A stretch of 6,681 nt of DNA from Gemmatimonadota bacterium (GTDB taxonomy: Bacteria; Latescibacterota; UBA2968; UBA8231). How positions within the stretch are numbered: the stretch's first letter is position 1; each line of letters starts with the position of its first letter. Positions 4,738 to 6,681 of the stretch are shown one piece after another. The stretch lies in assembly GCA_026706165.1 (NCBI GenBank), contig JAPOZF010000675.1, positions 1-6,681 on the forward strand, given 5' to 3'. The position numbers and the translations under genes are program-made. The notes under the pieces were generated by a model. The model was not told where the DNA came from. It saw only the letters and a list, made by a program, of their open reading frames with translations, and did not search any database.

Positions 4738-5879
4738 TAACCGAGCCAGTACTTGACGGCGAGCTCGCCGACCAGGTAGCCGATGGCGGCCACCCCGAAG
4801 CCGACCATGAGCATGTCGACGCCGCTGCGGAACATGCTGCGGCCGGTGAAGACGCTGCGCGCGGCGCCGACCGCGAAGTGGGAGAACATCGAGACGCCGA
4901 AGGAGGTCCAGATGGCGGCCGGCCCGCTCAGAACCAGGAACGGGGCCACCGGGATGGAGGCGCCGACCGCGGTGGCGATGCCGGTGATCCAGCCCTCGCG
5001 GAACGGGGTGACGCGCTGCTCGCCGATGCCGAGTTCCTCCTGCACCATCACGTCGAGCGCCTGCTCCGGGGACTTCATGATCTCGCGGGCGATCTCGCGG
5101 GCGCTCTCCTCCTGCACCCCCTTGGTCCGGTACAGGAGGGCGAGCTCCTCCTCCTCGATCTCCGGCATGAAGCGCAGTTCTTCCCGCTCCACCTTGATCT
5201 CGTGGTCGTAGACCTCGCGCTCGCTCTTGGCCGCCAGGTAGCCGGAGGCGCCCATGGAGAGGGCGTCGGCGATCATTCCGGCGACGCCGGTAAGCATGAT
5301 GAAGGCGGCCTCGACCTGGGCGCCGACGACGCCGGCGACGAGGCCGAAGTTGGCGGTCAGGCCGTCGTTGAACCCGTACACGACGTTGCGCAGGAAGCCG
5401 CCCGACCTGGTGTAGTGCCAGGGTTCTCCGTCCTTGGAGGCAAGCTTCGACAGGGTCTCGGCATGGTGGGCGGATTCCCTTGCCAGGAGCAGGGCGGCGT
5501 CGGCGGTCGAGCCGGGATCGCTCTCCCGGTAGAGGGAGATGTACCCCCTGACCTCGAGCCCCTCTTCGCGCAGCAGCAGGTTCTGGAGCATGTCGGGGCC
5601 GAACCTGCCGGCGACCCAGGCCATAAGGCGGGCCCGCGGGGAGGGCCTGCGCCGCGGCACCTCGATCCCGTGGTCGACGAAGATCTTCTCCCAGACCGCG
5701 GTGTGCTTCTCCTCGACCGCGGCGAGCTTGAGGTAGAGATCCCGCTTCTCCTCGTCGGTGGAGGAGGCGGCGAGCCGGCGGTAGAGGAAGGCGGCGTCGC
5801 TTTCGTCCTGCCAGTGCTCGCGCCACAGCGCGACCGTCTTGCGGTCGGGGCGTTTTTCTTCGGGTGGGGTTTCGGTCAT
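4737..5879 (-). CDS. Ferritin-like/rubrerythrin domain fused to VIT1/CCC1 metal transporter (MbfA-like)
   Basis: The 380-residue protein joins two domains. Residues 14-150 form a ferritin-like helical bundle with E26, E56-x-x-H59, the LREEGLEV helix (103-110) and E135-x-x-H138, consistent with a di-iron site. Residues 160-380 are a VIT1/CCC1 domain. VYGFNDGLTANFGLVAGVVG (168-187) is the signature first membrane helix, and TM2 is near 192-216. A long charged metal-binding arm follows (about 217-290, with YDHEIKVEREELRFMPEIEE), then three more membrane helices at about 297-318, 322-341 and 354-377. In Rhizobiales, MbfA of this design exports iron across the inner membrane and protects against peroxide; yeast CCC1 and plant VIT1 move Fe/Mn into vacuoles. 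ATG 5879 fits the domain start, although no ribosome-binding site is evident. The frame remains open to 6161, but that part crosses a gene relic and is Ser/Ala-rich, so I exclude it. Confidence 0.88.
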   Translation of the reverse strand: MTETPPEEKRPDRKTVALWREHWQDESDAAFLYRRLAASSTDEEKRDLYLKLAAVEEKHTAVWEKIFVDHGIEVPRRRPSPRARLMAWVAGRFGPDMLQNLLLREEGLEVRGYISLYRESDPGSTADAALLLARESAHHAETLSKLASKDGEPWHYTRSGGFLRNVVYGFNDGLTANFGLVAGVVGAQVEAAFIMLTGVAGMIADALSMGASGYLAAKSEREVYDHEIKVEREELRFMPEIEEEELALLYRTKGVQEESAREIAREIMKSPEQALDVMVQEELGIGEQRVTPFREGWITGIATAVGASIPVAPFLVLSGPAAIWTSFGVSMFSHFAVGAARSVFTGRSMFRSGVDMLMVGFGVAAIGYLVGELAVKYWLG

Positions 5880-5917
5880 TGGGGAGCGGCCGATTTTCCG
5901 GGTCAGGTGCCGCGGGC

Positions 5918-5923
5918 AATATA
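5918..5923 (-). promoter_or_regulatory. Possible -10 box for the VIT1-type gene
   Basis: The minus strand reads TATATT here, five of six matches to the -10 consensus in otherwise very GC-rich DNA, about 39 bases before ATG 5879. No acceptable -35 hexamer lies 16-18 bases upstream, so an activator would be needed if it is real. Confidence 0.3.
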
Positions 5924-5946
5924 GGGGGCTGGCGGTACCTCGAACA

Positions 5947-6105
5947 CCGGCGCCCGCGGAGGTTGCGGAAGTGGACGTTGAAGATCCTGCCGCGCTCGCC
6001 GGACCGGCGGATGACTTCGAAGACTCCTCCCCGGGTCTCGAGCATCTCTCAGACAGTGCCTTGGCAGAAGTTTTGGCCGTGCCAGTGGCTCTCGGCCAAT
6101 AGTTG
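5947..6105 (-). pseudogene. Relic of a mannonate-dehydratase/UxuA-like TIM-barrel gene (C-terminal fragment)
   Basis: Read on the minus strand from 6105, the translation is QLLAESHWHGQNFCQGTV, a TGA stop (6051-6049), then EMLETRGGVFEVIRRSGERG and RIFNVHFRNLRGRR. This resembles a stretch near the C-terminus of UxuA-like mannonate dehydratases and related sugar isomerase-fold proteins, where HG-x-x-FCQGT-x-SEM is followed by a helix ending in (I/V)FNVHFRN-x-RG. The TGA falls where that pattern has the serine of SEM. Resemblance stops after RGRR: the expected (F/M)EV-x-PDEG block may be traceable one frame over as VFEVPP, then is lost. No N-terminal part is recognisable upstream. I therefore see a decayed fragment of about 53 codons, not a working gene. 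UxuA dehydrates D-mannonate in hexuronate catabolism. The family call was made by eye from memory of the motif. Confidence 0.6.
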
Positions 6106-6131
6106 ACATCCCCTGTGTCGAGGTGGAAGAT
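6103..6131 (+). promoter_or_regulatory. Possible promoter for hicBA
   Basis: A perfect TTGACA (6103-6108) is followed after 17 bases by GAAGAT (6126-6131), a poor -10 with three of six matches. Transcription would begin about 90 bases before hicB. The -35 is the best consensus hexamer in the region, but the weak -10 keeps confidence low. It starts almost exactly where the gene relic ends. Confidence 0.35.
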
Positions 6132-6227
6132 AGCGGGCAGCCGTACGGGCAAAGTTACCACAAGGACTGGTGGAGCTGGCCCCGCTGCTAAATCATCTCA
6201 CCTGCCTCAAAGACAAGAGAGACCGAA

Positions 6228-6434
6228 ATGCGATTTACTGCTGTTGTGGAATGGTGCAGGGATACCCGGCTGTATGTCGGGTACGTGCCTGGTTTTCCAG
6301 GTGCCCATTCGCAGGGGGAGACATTGGACGAACTGAACGGGAATCTGAAGGAAGTGGTCGAGATGCTTCTTGAGGACGGCGCCCCGGATCTTGATTCCGA
6401 GTTTGTGGGTATACAACAGATAGTCACATCCTGA
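6228..6434 (+). CDS. hicB: HicB-type antitoxin
   Basis: This 68-residue protein has the HicB N-terminal fold. A strand carrying the aromatic/hydrophobic start (MRFTAVVEW) is followed by YVGYVPGFPGAHSQGETLDE (16-35), which matches the (V/I)P-x-x-PG-x-x-(S/T)QG-(E/D)T-x-(D/E)E signature, then a helix (NLKEVVEMLLED, 39-50). HicB proteins bind and mask HicA and often repress their own promoter. This one belongs to the short class without a separate C-terminal DNA-binding domain, so any autoregulation would need the complex or the short tail. The antitoxin comes first, opposite to the classical hicA-hicB order but common. Its stop shares one base with the hicA start (TGATG), coupling the two. The ribosome-binding site is modest (GAGAGA about seven bases upstream). 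Confidence 0.9.
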   Translation: MRFTAVVEWCRDTRLYVGYVPGFPGAHSQGETLDELNGNLKEVVEMLLEDGAPDLDSEFVGIQQIVTS

Positions 6435-6658
6435 TGCCCGATATACCGGCACTCAAACCTCGGGAAGTGATCCGGTTGCTCGAGATGCTCGGCTTTCGCG
6501 AAGTGCGTCAGCGAGGTTCACACAAACAGTTTCGCCATGCGGATGGAAGAGGAACGACCGTTCCCTTCCACAAGGGGCGAGACATTTCGCCCATTCTTCT
6601 TCGTCAAGTCGCAAGAGATATCGGGCTTACAGTTGAAGAACTCCTCAAGGTGAAATAG
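6434..6658 (+). CDS. hicA: HicA-type mRNA interferase toxin
   Basis: This 74-residue basic protein has the HicA double-stranded-RNA-binding-like fold. The helix LKPREVIRLLEMLGF (7-21) leads to VRQRGSHKQFRH (24-35), carrying the family's G-S-H-x-x-(F/Y) motif with the catalytic histidine H30. Then come the TTVPFHKGRDIS strand/turn (41-52) and a C-terminal helix (LLRQVARDIGLTVEELLKVK). HicA cleaves mRNA and blocks translation until neutralised by HicB. All hallmark residues are present and the length is normal, so the toxin is probably functional. It starts within the hicB stop codon and has no ribosome-binding site of its own, so its translation should depend on hicB. This would keep the toxin from outrunning its antitoxin. 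Confidence 0.92.
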   Translation: MPDIPALKPREVIRLLEMLGFREVRQRGSHKQFRHADGRGTTVPFHKGRDISPILLRQVARDIGLTVEELLKVK

Positions 6659-6681
6659 CCAGAGGAAACTCCTCATCGCGG

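Larger units (their letters stand above)
5880..6227. other. 348-base intergenic region between divergent genes
   Basis: The region separates the VIT1-type gene (minus) from hicB (plus). It contains the mannonate-dehydratase-like relic (5947-6105), a TATATT box that could serve the minus-strand gene, and a TTGACA box facing hicB. Positions 6132-6227 show only a short ACCA/TGGT inverted repeat near 6158-6172, possibly relevant to HicB binding, and no gene. Confidence 0.6.

Noticed and set aside
4677..5924. 415-codon plus-strand open frame
   Set aside because: It is antisense to the VIT1-type gene and composed mainly of Gly, Asp, Glu and Leu, as expected from GC-rich mirror codons. It has no domain.
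4423..6045. 540-codon minus-strand open frame
   Set aside because: Only its first 33 codons are meaningful, being part of the dehydratase relic. The rest is an Arg/Pro-rich out-of-frame reading of the VIT1-type and dehydrogenase genes.
5880..6161. 94-residue N-terminal extension of the VIT1-type protein
   Set aside because: The extension is Ser/Ala/Thr-rich low-complexity sequence and overlaps the relic in another frame. The ferritin-like domain starts naturally after ATG 5879.

Overview
The window is high-GC bacterial DNA, with G/C strongly preferred at third codon positions. It carries at least nine protein-coding features on both strands and no rRNA, tRNA or CRISPR. The organism cannot be named from the sequence. 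The mix of a DUF5069-like protein, a PhyH oxygenase, a bacterial glycerol-1-phosphate-dehydrogenase-like enzyme, a ferritin-like/VIT1 fusion and traces of a mannonate-dehydratase-like gene fits a Gram-negative or PVC/Desulfobacterota-type bacterium. That placement is inference only.

Layout. (1) Positions 1-946, minus strand: a ribbon-helix-helix (RHH) regulator, then a small membrane protein whose frame breaks at a T5 run, then the N-terminal membrane half of an ABC exporter that leaves the window. The tight spacing makes this look like one operon. (2) Positions 947-1124 are a divergent intergenic region with a perfect 12-bp palindrome. (3) Positions 1125-2362, plus strand: a 120-aa unknown protein overlaps by ATGA with a phytanoyl-CoA-dioxygenase-family Fe(II)/2-oxoglutarate oxygenase. 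(4) Positions 2513-2941, plus strand: a DUF5069-like protein with its own probable promoter, a structured leader and a strong intrinsic terminator. (5) Positions 2942-3490 are non-coding and hold about 2.5 copies of a 106-109 bp structured tandem repeat. (6) Positions 3491-4543, minus strand: a glycerol-1-phosphate-dehydrogenase-like enzyme. (7) Positions 4737-5879, minus strand: a ferritin-like domain fused to a VIT1/CCC1 metal transporter (MbfA type). (8) Positions 5880-6227: an intergenic region with a decayed fragment resembling the C-terminal part of a mannonate dehydratase/UxuA-like TIM barrel, directly next to a TTGACA element. (9) Positions 6228-6658, plus strand: a HicB-HicA toxin-antitoxin pair.

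The genes do not form one obvious pathway. The window looks like an accessory region: a regulator/export operon, a coupled oxygenase pair, stand-alone metabolic and metal-handling genes, a toxin-antitoxin module, a gene relic and intergenic repeats. The least ordinary items are the broken small membrane protein between an RHH regulator and an exporter, the unknown partner of the PhyH oxygenase, the gene relic beside hicBA, and the structured repeats. No complete new system can be demonstrated from the sequence alone.
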